33,387 nucleotides of DNA from Mastigocoleus sp. MO_188.B34 (GTDB lineage Bacteria > Cyanobacteriota > Cyanobacteriia > Cyanobacteriales > Nostocaceae): the NCBI RefSeq assembly GCF_030065675.1, contig NZ_JASJDK010000095.1:1-33387 (forward strand), written 5' to 3'. The notes under the pieces were generated by a model, which ran no database searches, was not told the DNA's origin, and saw only the letters and a program-made list of their open reading frames with translations. Below, in pieces: positions 1 through 8,902 of the stretch; the stretch's first letter is position 1, and every line of letters starts with the position of its first letter. The position numbers and the translations under genes were made by a program.

Positions 1-251
<251 letters not shown>

Positions 252-329
252 CATCAATTGGTTCACACTTTTGGTATGAATATGCAGTCCTCAGGGTTTC
301 TGAGAATCAATTCAGGAAATTACAAGCTT

Positions 330-447
330 TCCTGGTGTCTATGGCACGGTGGAACCACACTGAACCATCCCGAACTCAGAGGTGAAACGCTGTTGCGGCG
401 ACGATAGTTGGAGGGTTGCTTCCCGTGAAAATAGCTCGATGCCAGGT
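330..447 (+). rRNA. rrf: 5S ribosomal RNA
   Basis: A 118-base segment starts TCCTGGTGTCTATGGC and ends GATGCCAGG. Its two ends pair (CCTGG with CCAGG) to form helix I. The conserved CCATCCCGAACTCAG segment of loop B/helix III is present. It sits directly behind 23S, as in other bacterial rRNA operons. The ends may differ by one or two bases. Confidence 0.95.
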
Positions 448-475
448 TAATTTTACTAAAACTTAATAACTCATT

Positions 476-510
476 AAGCCACCTTGATACTGCTCATGGT
501 GGTTTATTGC
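476..510 (+). terminator. Rho-independent terminator of the rRNA operon
   Basis: AAGCCACC at 476-483 pairs with GGTGGTTT at 498-505 (one G-T wobble) around a 14-base loop, and the T-rich TTTATTGC follows. It lies about 30 bases after the 5S 3' end, so it probably ends rRNA transcription. Confidence 0.7.
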
Positions 511-543
511 TTTCCTTATCTTATTTTCATAAACAACATTACC

Positions 544-1335
544 ATTTTAAGAAATTATCTCTTTAAGACAAACGCAAAGCACAAAAACGCTTAGCAACAG
601 GTAAACATCCGCAACGAAATCAACAGTTTGAAAATATTGAGAAGTTGAAGATTTCTTACCACGAAGCTGTTAACCCGGTTTTGAGTATGGACACTAAAAA
701 AAAAAGAACTAATTGAACAGTTGTATCGGCATGGACAAATGTACACGAAAGAAGAAATCCAGGTGTTCGATGATTGGAAATCTCTAGCTCAAGGGATTGC
801 GATTCCACATGGCTTGTATGACCTGAAACTTAATACTGGTTACATCCAGATCGGTACCAGCCATGATACGAGCGAATTTGCTTGTGACTCAATTCGCTAT
901 TGGTGGCAACAACACGGTAAAGTGTGTTACGGGTCTGCGAGTTCGATACTACTGCTATGTGATGGCGGTGGTAGCAATAGTTCTAGGCAATATCTGTTCA
1001 AACAAGATTTACAAGCTTTAGTCAATGAGTTGGGAATTGAGATTCGCATTGCCTATTATCCCCCTTATACCTGCAAATACAATCCAATTGAACATCGACT
1101 ATTTCCTCATCTGACCCGTGTTTGTCAGGGTGTGATTTTTGATTCTGTGGAAATGGTCAAGGGTTTGATGGCAAAGGCGAGGACTAATACCAGTCTTAAA
1201 GTGTTTACAACTGTTTTAGACCAGGTATACAAAACGGGTCGTAAAGTTACTCTTGATTTTAAACAAAAGATGGAAATTGCGTTTGATGATTATTTGCCCC
1301 AGTGTAATTACACTGCTAAGCCGCAGATCGGATAA
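544..1335 (+). pseudogene. ISAzo13-family transposase remnant, frameshifted
   Basis: The open part (721-1335, 204 residues) matches the C-terminal half of ISAzo13-type DDE transposases. It shows IPHGLYDLKLNTGYI, the GTSHDTSEFACDSI stretch, the ILLLCDGGGSNSS block with a catalytic Asp, and YNPIEHRLFPH with a late acidic residue. Homologous coding sequence continues upstream in other frames. The text KHPQRNQQFENIEKLK...SMDTKKK is readable at about 600-705 and breaks at a run of ten A (696-705); removing one A joins it to ELIEQLYRHGQMYTKE. A second shift is likely near 575-590, where YLFKTNAK lies in yet another frame. The N-terminal half is absent, because the rRNA terminator lies just upstream. 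I saw no clear terminal inverted repeats. It is most likely a dead IS copy inserted behind the rRNA operon. Confidence 0.8.
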
Positions 1336-1418
1336 TTATGGATCTTATTTAATCCACATTCCTAATAAAAAATAAAGTAGTTTTTTGAGAATGTGACGAT
1401 AGCATTCATGAAAATATA

Positions 1419-1445
1419 TAGAGACGCAGTAGCATTACGTCTCTA
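1419..1445. repeat. Palindromic repeat, possible terminator of nadA
   Basis: TAGAGACG at 1419-1426 and CGTCTCTA at 1438-1445 are perfect 8-base inverted arms around an 11-base loop. It lies 11 bases past the nadA stop, between the transposase remnant and nadA. From memory, similar GTAGAGACG...CGTCTCTAC palindromes are scattered through many cyanobacterial genomes. It may act as a transcription end or be an interspersed repeat. Confidence 0.55.
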
Positions 1446-1456
1446 CTAATATTTAC

Positions 1457-2431
1457 CTACATACTCATCTCCAACATCCGCTCCATCGGGCGCAAAGCTT
1501 TAAATCTTATCTCTTGACTCATAGTGATTTCTGGAGTGCGATTTTTCATTGCTAAATACAACTTCTCTAAGGTATTCAGCCGCATAAACGGACATTCATT
1601 ACAATTACAATTATTTGTTGGTGGTGCAGGAATAAAAAGCTTTGATGGAGCTTGTTTTTGCATTTGGTGAATAATTCCTGGCTCTGTCGCAACAATAAAT
1701 TCTTGTGCCGAACTGCGCTGGCAATATTTTAATAGAGCTGCAGTCGAACCAATAAAATTAGCATGCTGCAACACTGTTGTTTCACATTCTGGATGAGCAA
1801 TAACCTCAGCATCTGGATGTTCTATCTTTAACTGCACAATTTTCTTTTCAGAAAATGTTTCATGTACAATACAACTTCCTTCCCAAAGCAATAAATTTCG
1901 ACCTGTCTGTTCCATTATATACCGCCCCAAATTCCGATCAGGAGCAAAAATAATCGGCTGTTCCTCGGGTATCTGCTGGACAATTTTTACCGCATTGGAA
2001 CTGGTGCAAATTATATCGCTCATCGCCTTAATTTCAGCAGAGCAGTTAATGTAAGAAACTACCAAATGATCGGGATGTTGTGCTTTAAAAACTGTAAATT
2101 TATCTGGTGGACAACTATCAGCTAAAGAACAACCAGCGTCTAAATCTGGCAGCAAAACCATTTTTTCGGGATTGAGAATCTTTGCGGTTTCTGCCATGAA
2201 GTGTACGCCAGCAAAGACAATCGCATCTGCATTTGTATCTGCTGCAGCTTTGGAAAGTTGCAATGAATCACCAATAAAGTCTGCAATATCCTGAATATCA
2301 GGCTCTTGATAGTAATGTGCCAAAATTACTGCATTGAGTTCTTTTTTTAGATCTTCAATCGCTGCAAATAAATCTAATGGTAGTGCACCCGTTTGGTTTT
2401 TGGGTTCTTGAGCAAGGACAGTTGTAAACAC
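1457..2431 (-). CDS. nadA: Quinolinate synthase NadA
   Basis: NadA condenses iminoaspartate with dihydroxyacetone phosphate to quinolinate, the second step of de novo NAD synthesis. The enzyme is cytoplasmic and carries an oxygen-sensitive 4Fe-4S cluster. The 324-residue length is typical. Three cysteines fit the cluster ligands by spacing and context: C101 in [11 protein letters not shown]187 in WEGSCIVHE and C280 in NECPFM. The family motifs LAHYYQ (residues 38-43), [18 protein letters not shown] and [12 protein letters not shown] are also present. No nadB or nadC is adjacent. It is transcribed divergently from the metallophosphoesterase gene, with a spacer of about 170 bases. It ends beside the palindrome at 1419-1445. 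Confidence 0.96.
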   Translation of the reverse strand: MFTTVLAQEPKNQTGALPLDLFAAIEDLKKELNAVILAHYYQEPDIQDIADFIGDSLQLSKAAADTNADAIVFAGVHFMAETAKILNPEKMVLLPDLDAGCSLADSCPPDKFTVFKAQHPDHLVVSYINCSAEIKAMSDIICTSSNAVKIVQQIPEEQPIIFAPDRNLGRYIMEQTGRNLLLWEGSCIVHETFSEKKIVQLKIEHPDAEVIAHPECETTVLQHANFIGSTAALLKYCQRSSAQEFIVATEPGIIHQMQKQAPSKLFIPAPPTNNCNCNECPFMRLNTLEKLYLAMKNRTPEITMSQEIRFKALRPMERMLEMSM

Positions 2432-2598
2432 AGTTAAGTATTGCTTTAAATTGTAAATTTTTTCTAACAGATTCTATTAATCTAATTATAGTATTTTTTA
2501 CCAAAAATGTATTAAGGGATTATACATCTTGGTTACTGAATTTGTGCCACAATCAGTCTGAGTTGCCTATGCTGGAAACATATGGCAAGGAAAGAGGT

Positions 2599-3531
2599 AT
2601 GACCAGTAAGAAAACTAATTCAAAAACCATCAAAATTGCTGTAGTTGGAGATATTCATGACCAATGGGAAGAAGAAGACGGTATCGCCCTCAAGGAATTA
2701 GGGGTTGACTTGGTCTTATTCGTTGGAGATTTTGGCAATGAAGCTGTGGAAATAGTTAAAGCCATAGGAGAACTGAACATCCCTAAAGCAGCAGTAATGG
2801 GCAATCATGACGCTTGGTATACCGCAACTGAGTGGGGACGGAAAAAATGCCCGTATGACCGTACTAAGGAAGATAGGGTACAACAGCAATTAGATTTACT
2901 TGGTGAGGCTCATGTGGGCTACGGAAAATTAGATTTCCCAGATTTCAATTTAACTGTTGTTGGAGGTCGTCCTTTTACTTGGGGTGGTTCTCAGTGGAGA
3001 TTTACTGAAATATGCCAAAATCGCTACGGTGTGAGTTCTCTTGAACAATCTACAGAACGGATAATCTCATCTGTGGATAACGCCGCTTGTGAAACAATTA
3101 TTTTTCTGGGTCATAACGGTCCTTCTGGATTAGGCGATCGCCCAGAAGATCCCTGTGGAAAAGATTGGCATCCTATAGGTGGTGATTATGGCGACCCAGA
3201 CTTAGCTGAAGCAATATCCCAAACAATTACACGCGGTAAACATATTCCCTTAGTTACCTTTGGTCACATGCACCATACTCTGCGACACACCAAAAAAGAG
3301 CCACGCAAACGGGTGTTTAAGAGTCCTGAAGGCATAGTTTATCTAAATGCTGCTTCTGTACCCAGAATCGTCGAAGATCGCGCTCAGAAGCTTCGTAACT
3401 TCTCCATCGTCATCCTTGACAATGGATCTGTTTGTCAAGCATCCTTAGTTTGGGTAGGTAGAGATAACTCAATCCAATCAGAAGAAATCCTTTATCAAAA
3501 TCCCCAACAACAAATAGTGCGACTTGCATAA
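2599..3531 (+). CDS. Calcineurin-like metallophosphoesterase (cyanobacterial TIGR04168-like)
   Basis: This is a metal-dependent phosphoesterase of unknown substrate. With the start at 2599 the protein has 310 residues. The metal-binding motifs come in order: GDIHD (about 17-21), GDFGNE (about 43-48), GNHD (about 68-71), GHNGP in the middle and GHMHH near the C-terminus. I chose ATG 2599 because AAGGAAAGAGG precedes it; the frame stays open upstream to a TTG at 2542 and an ATG at 2569 with poorer sites. The overall pattern resembles a metallophosphoesterase subfamily widespread in cyanobacteria and plastids. A HIP1 site (3134-3141) lies inside the gene. It is followed by tRNA-Ser. The fold is certain; the biological role is unknown. 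Confidence 0.88.
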   Translation: MTSKKTNSKTIKIAVVGDIHDQWEEEDGIALKELGVDLVLFVGDFGNEAVEIVKAIGELNIPKAAVMGNHDAWYTATEWGRKKCPYDRTKEDRVQQQLDLLGEAHVGYGKLDFPDFNLTVVGGRPFTWGGSQWRFTEICQNRYGVSSLEQSTERIISSVDNAACETIIFLGHNGPSGLGDRPEDPCGKDWHPIGGDYGDPDLAEAISQTITRGKHIPLVTFGHMHHTLRHTKKEPRKRVFKSPEGIVYLNAASVPRIVEDRAQKLRNFSIVILDNGSVCQASLVWVGRDNSIQSEEILYQNPQQQIVRLA

Positions 3532-3605
3532 AGATGAGTTATATTGTATAACTGGTCAGTTAGAATAAAACAGATAGCTGAAAGCTTATTGCTGACAGCT
3601 TTACT

Positions 3606-3690
3606 GGAGAGGTGGCAGAGTGGTCGAATGCGCTCGACTTGAAATCGAGTGATGTGAAAGCATCCGTGGGTTCGAATCCCACCCTCTCCG
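3606..3690 (+). tRNA. trnS-UGA: tRNA-Ser (anticodon UGA)
   Basis: This 85-base class II tRNA has acceptor arms GGAGAGG and CCTCTCC with discriminator G. The anticodon arm CTCGACTTGAAATCGAG presents TGA in the loop. A variable arm of the serine type follows (GTGATGTGAAAGCATC), then the T arm GTGGGTTCGAATCCCAC. The 3' CCA is not encoded. No copy of its 3' end was seen downstream that would mark an integrated element. Confidence 0.97.
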
Positions 3691-4448
3691 TTACTAATAA
3701 TTTTATTTAAATTAGCAGTTCAAATTACTGAAGTTTTTTGCCAATAAACAAAGGACTGATTTCGTAAATCTATTAAAAACCTTGAAATTAGGGTTTTTAA
3801 TTTTCAAATCATATGTCTATTAAAATCTAAGTGAAAAGTAATGATTTGCTGATTAGGGAATTTATCTCTCTGATTCTAATAACAGCGAAGAGAAATGCTC
3901 TTGGGGCGAGATTCTACCGCCCGTAGGAGCAGAGGAACGTGCTTTGAGTAAAATATCACTATTTTTTAAGCTTATACATCCGCGTATTCTCTGATTTAAA
4001 CATGGGGAATCATTATAGCTTCTACGTGTATGTACAGTATCAAATCAAATAACTTAAGTGCTAGATTTACTACATAAATAGTTCAAAAATAAATTGAGTT
4101 TAAATCTGATTGAAATATTTTCCTAGAAAAATTCAATCAAAAACCAATTTTTAAAACTTTCCAGATCTCAAGGTGCAAATCTCAAGGTTTTTAGTTAAAC
4201 AAAATAAATAAAATACCCCAATTATAGATCACATGAAAAATGCAAGCAAAGCCCTATCTTGCATCGTTTCTTCCTTTTGAGAGTCTTCTCCAATTTGGAA
4301 AAATGATTAAAGATAAGGCGATATTCCTATTGCATTAAAACAATTAAAAACCGTAATAAATCTAGAAATGTAAATCTGGAAATATTCTGGAAATATATTA
4401 TCAGGGTTGCTGTGTACCAAACATGATTACTGTACGCAGGGTAAATAA
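3691..4448. other. Non-coding spacer with a small GC-richer hairpin island
   Basis: This AT-rich spacer of 758 bases lies between tRNA-Ser and the helicase gene and holds no convincing ORF. One GC-richer patch (about 3884-3950) has two adjacent small hairpins: AAGAG/CTCTT at 3888-3892 and 3898-3902, then GGGCG/CGCCC at 3904-3908 and 3918-3922. A short direct repeat, ATCTCAAGGT (twice, about 4165-4195), is also visible. The helicase promoter should lie at the right end, but I could not assign boxes. Confidence 0.5.
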
Positions 4449-6629
4449 ATGATACCAGGGATTGAAGAAGCTACCAGCAAATTTATCACTACCGAACCGA
4501 TAAAAGCCAATTCGGAAAACAATCAACAGAAAGTTTGGGATACTGTAAAAGCTACCTTTACAGAACGAAATTGTATAGGTTACTGGCGCTATCCAATTTT
4601 TTCTAAAGTTGGGGAAATTCGTAAAGAGCCAGATATCCTTATTGCAGATCGAGATAATGGCTTAATTGTTATTGAAGTAATACCAGTTACTATCGAACAA
4701 ATTACTGCTATTGATGATGGTAATTGGCAATTCCAGAACTTTAATATTGCTCAAAGTAACCCTACCCAACGCGCAGAACATCAATTACGCGCTCTAATTG
4801 CTTATGCTGATCGTGAAAGTGCTATTTGGCGTAAAGTAACAGGTCGAGCAATCATTGCATTACCTTTAATTACTCAAGAACAATGGCAACAAAAAGGTTT
4901 TGAGGAATTAGTTAATAGTCAGAATATTATTTTCCAGGAGCAATTGAATAAAACTGGATTACTGGAAAAAATTCAACAAGCTTCTACAGTAGTTTCAGGA
5001 GAAAATTTAGAAGATAAAGACTGGGAACTACTACTTAGTGTAATTGCTGGGACACCCATATTCCGTAAACCACTGCGCGCTACGGTTTCGCATACAGGTA
5101 AAACTCGTTCCAGCATCATGGATGTTTTGCGTCAAAGACTCTATGAAATTGATTTGCAGCAAGAACATATCGGTAAAGAAATCCCCCCTGGTCCTCAACG
5201 AATTCGTGGAATAGCTGGTTCCGGTAAAACAGTACTGTTGTGTCAAAAAGCTGCACACATGCATTTGAAACATCCGGAGTGGGATATTGCTTTGGTATTT
5301 TTTACTCGCTCCTTGTACGATCCAATTATTCGACTGCTGGATCAGTGGATACGTCGCTTTAGCGGTGGCGAATTGCAGTATGACCCCCAAAACAACTATA
5401 AACTAAGGGTCCTCCATGCTTGGGGTGCAAAAGAACAGCCTGGTTTCTATAGCACAATTTGTGACTATCATGGCAAAAGGCGGGGTACAGTCACAGATGC
5501 GAAAGAAAAACAGCCTAATAGGGGTTTAGCTGAATTGTGTAAGCGACTTCAAGAAGAGATTGTAGTTGAGCCGATGTTTGATGCAATTTTGATTGATGAA
5601 GGTCAAGATTTAGTTGCATCCGATGATTTAAAATATCAAGATAAGCAAGCTATTTACTGGTTAGCCTATCAAAGCTTAAGAAAAGTTAATGAAGATAAAC
5701 CAGAAGAAAAGCGTTTAATTTGGGCTTATGATGAAGCCCAAAGTCTTGATAGTCTTGCAGTGCCAAAAACTAAAGAAATATTTGGTGAAGAATTAGCAAA
5801 TCTTTTAAATAAACAACCCCAATACTCAGGGGGAATAAAACGTTCGGAAGTAATGCGTCGTTGTTATCGTACCCCTGGATCGATTCTTACCGCAGCCCAC
5901 GCAATTGGGATGGGTTTGCTTCGTCCAGAAGGAATGCTCTCTGGTATTACCAATAAAAAAGATTGGGACAAAATTGGTTACCAAGTTCAAGGAGATTTCC
6001 GACGTGTCGGAAAATCAATAACTATCGAAAGACCTCCAGAATATTCACCAAATCCAATATCCGAATTGTGGGGGGAACCTTTACTAGAATTTGAAACTTA
6101 CAGTTCTCGTCAAGAAGAATTGATGGCGTTAGCTGAAAATATCATGCATAACATTGTCCATGATGGTTTAAATCCTAGTCGCGATATTTTGGTTGTAGTT
6201 TTAGGTTCCACTACTGAAGCAATAGAACTAGAGAAAGAAGTTGCTGATTTCTTAATAGATCAAAACATAGATATTTATTTACCAACAGCATTAAAACTTA
6301 ATGATTTATATGCTGAATATCCTAACAATAACCCCGATAAATTTTGGCATGACGGTGGAGTAACAGTTTCTCGGGTCAATCGTGCTAAGGGACATGAAGC
6401 TGACATGGTTTATGTAGTTGGATTTGATTGTGTAGCTCGCAATGAAAGCGATCTTAATTGTCGCAATCAGTTATTTGTCAGTTTGACTAGAACCAGGGGT
6501 TGGGCAAGTCTTAGTGGTGTGGGCGACTATCCCATGTATACTGAAATGAAACAAGTCATTTCCAGTGGGAATAGGTTTACTTTCACTTACAAACGTCCAC
6601 CTAAGCGCGATATTGGGGAAGAAGATTAA
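4449..6629 (+). CDS. Superfamily 1 DNA/RNA helicase with N-terminal nuclease-like region
   Basis: A 726-residue UvrD/Rep-like ATPase. Motif I is GIAGSGKT (254-261, Lys260). Walker B/motif II is DEGQD (383-387), the DExQD form of UvrD-type enzymes. The late motifs are VSRVNRAKGHEAD (640-652) and FVSLTRTRG (676-684, Arg681 or Arg683 as finger). The first 200 residues resemble a NERD or PD-(D/E)XK nuclease core: EPDILIADRDNGLIVIEV places Asp62 and Glu76, but the expected Lys two residues after Glu76 is Ile, so cleavage is doubtful. No signal peptide or membrane segment is evident. It stands alone between a 758-base spacer after tRNA-Ser and a pair of small repeats, with no partner gene. Similar stand-alone proteins are annotated only as DNA/RNA helicases; repair or phage defence are both possible roles (inference). 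Confidence 0.88.
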   Translation: MIPGIEEATSKFITTEPIKANSENNQQKVWDTVKATFTERNCIGYWRYPIFSKVGEIRKEPDILIADRDNGLIVIEVIPVTIEQITAIDDGNWQFQNFNIAQSNPTQRAEHQLRALIAYADRESAIWRKVTGRAIIALPLITQEQWQQKGFEELVNSQNIIFQEQLNKTGLLEKIQQASTVVSGENLEDKDWELLLSVIAGTPIFRKPLRATVSHTGKTRSSIMDVLRQRLYEIDLQQEHIGKEIPPGPQRIRGIAGSGKTVLLCQKAAHMHLKHPEWDIALVFFTRSLYDPIIRLLDQWIRRFSGGELQYDPQNNYKLRVLHAWGAKEQPGFYSTICDYHGKRRGTVTDAKEKQPNRGLAELCKRLQEEIVVEPMFDAILIDEGQDLVASDDLKYQDKQAIYWLAYQSLRKVNEDKPEEKRLIWAYDEAQSLDSLAVPKTKEIFGEELANLLNKQPQYSGGIKRSEVMRRCYRTPGSILTAAHAIGMGLLRPEGMLSGITNKKDWDKIGYQVQGDFRRVGKSITIERPPEYSPNPISELWGEPLLEFETYSSRQEELMALAENIMHNIVHDGLNPSRDILVVVLGSTTEAIELEKEVADFLIDQNIDIYLPTALKLNDLYAEYPNNNPDKFWHDGGVTVSRVNRAKGHEADMVYVVGFDCVARNESDLNCRNQLFVSLTRTRGWASLSGVGDYPMYTEMKQVISSGNRFTFTYKRPPKRDIGEED

Positions 6630-6641
6630 TAAAAACACACG

Positions 6642-6750
6642 TAGTGGACTGACACGCCTAAAATGATGCAATAGATTTGTCCTAAAATTTATTTCAATTA
6701 ATGATTTTTGGATTTTGCTAATGCACTATTTTAGCTGTGTCAGTCCAGTA
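6642..6750. mobile_element. MITE-like element with TA duplication
   Basis: Imperfect terminal inverted repeats of about 25 bases face each other: TGGACTGACACGCCTAAAAT from 6645 and its near reverse complement ending at 6747. Both ends are flanked by TA (6642-6643 and 6749-6750), the target duplication typical of IS630/Tc1-type transposition. The roughly 105-base interior is AT-rich and too short for a transposase, so it would depend on an element elsewhere in the genome. Confidence 0.75.
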
Positions 6751-6826
6751 GGGTGCATTAGCGACAGCGTAATGCACCATTGATAAGACTTTGCTGCAAA
6801 GGGCACAAGTACATAGTCCACCCTAC
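6748..6826. repeat. Palindromic interspersed repeat abutting the MITE
   Basis: The outer arms GTAGGGTG (6748-6755) and CACCCTAC (6819-6826) are perfect inverted repeats. Inside lies a second palindrome with arms GGTGCATTA and TAATGCACC around 9 bases (about 6752-6778). From memory, GTAGGGTGCATTAGCG-type sequences recur in many Nostocales genomes. It overlaps the right TA of the MITE by three bases, so one element may have inserted at the edge of the other. Confidence 0.6.
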
Positions 6827-7360
6827 AAATACCTAATTTCCCCCAAGAATCAAACTGGATTTCTATACAAGCCATAATGAAAATTATTATATGGCTCAGA
6901 CAGTTTCACTCTTAACCAATAGGCCTACACTATAGCTGTACAAAAGTGAAAGCTGTCTTCCCCCTAAAGTTATAATTTTGCAGTCAAGTCAAAAATTACA
7001 GATAGAATGAGGTCGCTTTCCTTCATTATTGTGGCTCCTAAATTTTGAACTAATCGCGCATAAATTCGCAGAGTGATGTATACTACTCCACTAGGCTTCT
7101 GAAATCAATTTAATATTTCGACATAATATTCCTGACAAGATATCAAATTTAAACCTAAATTATTCCCATTTCTATACTTGACAACCAACTTAAATCAGTC
7201 CTTTAATATTTGTGTTCTAAAAAACTATCGCATTTTTTACCCAAAAATATTTTAGGAATAATGCTCGTTCGCATCGCGTTTGAGTAAAGTAAACGGCTGT
7301 CCTAAAAACACTTGCATATTCATTATTTTCGAATTCCCTTCACGGAGGGATGTGTCTACT
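6827..7360. other. AT-rich non-coding spacer
   Basis: About 530 bases between the repeats and the next gene. I see no RNA gene or convincing ORF. The right end carries TGCTCGTTCGCATCGCG (about 7262-7278), a GC-richer scrap like the short repeats found in cyanobacterial spacers. A frame continuous with the next gene opens at 7280, but its extra N-terminal residues look non-coding. Confidence 0.4.
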
Positions 7361-7846
7361 ATGCTTTTATTAGCCAAATCAAAAGAAATAAATATACTCG
7401 AATCAAAACTTACACACAAGTCGCCAGTTCTCCACAGGTTAGCCAGATTTGTTACAGAAGAAGCTGTATGCTTAATGTTTAATATCCAACCCGAAGATAT
7501 TTACGTTGTGGAATGTTGGCGATATATAGTTTACGTCCATGCTAAGGGCGTAAGTAAATTTGTGAGTTATGCTGACTTTCCCCCAATTGTGGGGGTTGCT
7601 CCACCAAGCAAAGTTGATATTATCAAATGGCGACGACGTTGGCGACGACAACAGGAGCCTTCTGCTCGCAAGCAAGCACCCATATGGTGGGCAGAATTCT
7701 TACAGCAGGAATTGTGGAATACTTTTTCCCCGCCAATGCTAAATAACTGGGATGAATTGCTCAATTCTGTTGAATTTGCTTTTAATGAAGCAACTTTAAA
7801 ACAATTGAGAGACAGTTATGAGTCAACTGCTAAAAGTGGGGTATAA
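7361..7846 (+). CDS. Hypothetical protein, basic, cyanobacterial type
   Basis: I do not recognise a named family. From ATG 7361 the protein has 161 residues and no signal peptide or membrane segment. The middle has a strongly basic run (IIKWRRRWRRQQEPSARKQ) between two aromatic-rich parts, YVVECWRYIVYVHAKG and IWWAEFLQQELWNTF. That would suit nucleic-acid or anionic-surface contact (inference). I preferred ATG 7361 because GGAGGG (7344-7349) precedes it by 11 bases and the upstream residues look unlike protein. The frame is open from 7280, and GTG 7352 is another option. It converges on the S1 gene, with the hairpin at 7860-7884 between them. Confidence 0.6.
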   Translation: MLLLAKSKEINILESKLTHKSPVLHRLARFVTEEAVCLMFNIQPEDIYVVECWRYIVYVHAKGVSKFVSYADFPPIVGVAPPSKVDIIKWRRRWRRQQEPSARKQAPIWWAEFLQQELWNTFSPPMLNNWDELLNSVEFAFNEATLKQLRDSYESTAKSGV

Positions 7847-7859
7847 AAAATAAATCAGC

Positions 7860-7884
7860 GCAGACGTCTTCCCAAGACGCCTGC
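7860..7884. terminator. Hairpin between convergent genes
   Basis: GCAG-A-CGTCTT and AAGACG-C-CTGC form a stem of ten pairs with one mismatch and a three-base CCC loop. It sits between the stops of two convergent genes and may serve both strands as a terminator. No strong T run follows on either strand, so termination is inferred from position. Confidence 0.55.
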
Positions 7885-7904
7885 AGTCTTCATAAATTAC
7901 CCAG

Positions 7905-8801
7905 TTAAGATACTTTGTTTTTAGCTCTTTCTGCTCTGGCTGCTGCTGAATTCATAATTTCATCTCTGTTTTCCAGCATTTCCCCAGGAAAATTTTCCAA
8001 GATTTTCGTCGAAAGTGCCACTCTACTTTTACCTTCATCTAAATCAATTATTACAGCTTTGATAGATTGACCAACTTCAAATACATTTTCTAGATTGTCA
8101 ATAAATTTTTGACTTATTTGTTTGATGTGCAATAAAGCACTCAAACCATCCAAATCTATAAATACTCCAAAAGGCTTAATCCCAGTTACCTTACCTTCTA
8201 CAAGTTGACCTACTTCCAATATACTGAAACTTGCAGAACTAATTGCCACGCGCTGGGAAAGTACAAGTTTTCGGTTACTCTGGTTTACTTCTAGAAAACT
8301 GACAGTCAAATTCTTTCCGATTAGAGCATTTAAATTGTTTCGCTCTAATAAGTGCGAGCGCGGAATAAATCCCCGTAAACCTCGAACATCAACAGTGACT
8401 CCACCTTTATTAACATTCATGACTTTTACTTCTATATTCTGGGAATTTTCTTGCATCAAAGCTAGTTTTTCCCAGATGTTACGAATTTCTAGTTGTCGTC
8501 GCGAAAGGGTCACTTGACCTTCGGCATTTTGTTCTGTGATAATCAAAAACTCTAGTTCTTCGTTGAGGGGTAGAACTTCTGATAAATCAATAACAGTTTT
8601 CAAGGAAGCCTCATTCCGAGGTATAAAAGCGGAGGATTTGCCACCGATATCTACATAAGCTCCGTCAGAATCTAATTGAAAGACTCTACCGCGAACCTTA
8701 TGTCCTTTTTGAAATTGGTAGTCGTGTTGCTCTAATGCCTGAGCAAAGTCTTCCATTGTGAATGATGAAGCTTGTTGAGAATTTTGTGCTTGCGAACTCA
8801 T
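7905..8801 (-). CDS. rps1b: S1-domain RNA-binding protein (ribosomal protein S1 homologue)
   Basis: Three S1 (OB-fold) domains run in order at about 30-100, 115-185 and 195-268. Each shows the family pattern G-x-V-x-x-(hydrophobic)-G-(AV)-x-V-(DE), as in GRVFQLDSDGAYVDIGG, VMNVNKGGVTVDVRG and GKVTGIKPFGVFIDLDG. The third is closest to canonical S1 and carries LLHIKQIS. At 298 residues it is far shorter than the six-domain S1 of enterobacteria and fits the short cyanobacterial S1 proteins. Cyanobacteria often have two such genes (rps1a and rps1b); assignment to the second is from overall character and is less certain. Expected roles are mRNA binding at the 30S subunit or in RNA handling. The ATG at 8801 is clear. 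Confidence 0.88.
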   Translation of the reverse strand: MSSQAQNSQQASSFTMEDFAQALEQHDYQFQKGHKVRGRVFQLDSDGAYVDIGGKSSAFIPRNEASLKTVIDLSEVLPLNEELEFLIITEQNAEGQVTLSRRQLEIRNIWEKLALMQENSQNIEVKVMNVNKGGVTVDVRGLRGFIPRSHLLERNNLNALIGKNLTVSFLEVNQSNRKLVLSQRVAISSASFSILEVGQLVEGKVTGIKPFGVFIDLDGLSALLHIKQISQKFIDNLENVFEVGQSIKAVIIDLDEGKSRVALSTKILENFPGEMLENRDEIMNSAAARAERAKNKVS

Positions 8802-8902
8802 GACTTTCGAGAATATATTAATACATGCTTATGGCCAATGCTAGAGCTTTACCTTTACAGGAAAAGACTCTGAAAATAAAAATTAAGTATGGGAAGACAG
8901 TC

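Noticed and set aside
3606-3690. tRNA-Ser as an attachment site of an integrated island
   Set aside because: No copy of the tRNA 3' end was seen downstream and no integrase is present.
4430-4448. LexA- or NtcA-type box before the helicase start
   Set aside because: GTAC and TAC half-sites are present nearby but spacing does not fit either consensus.
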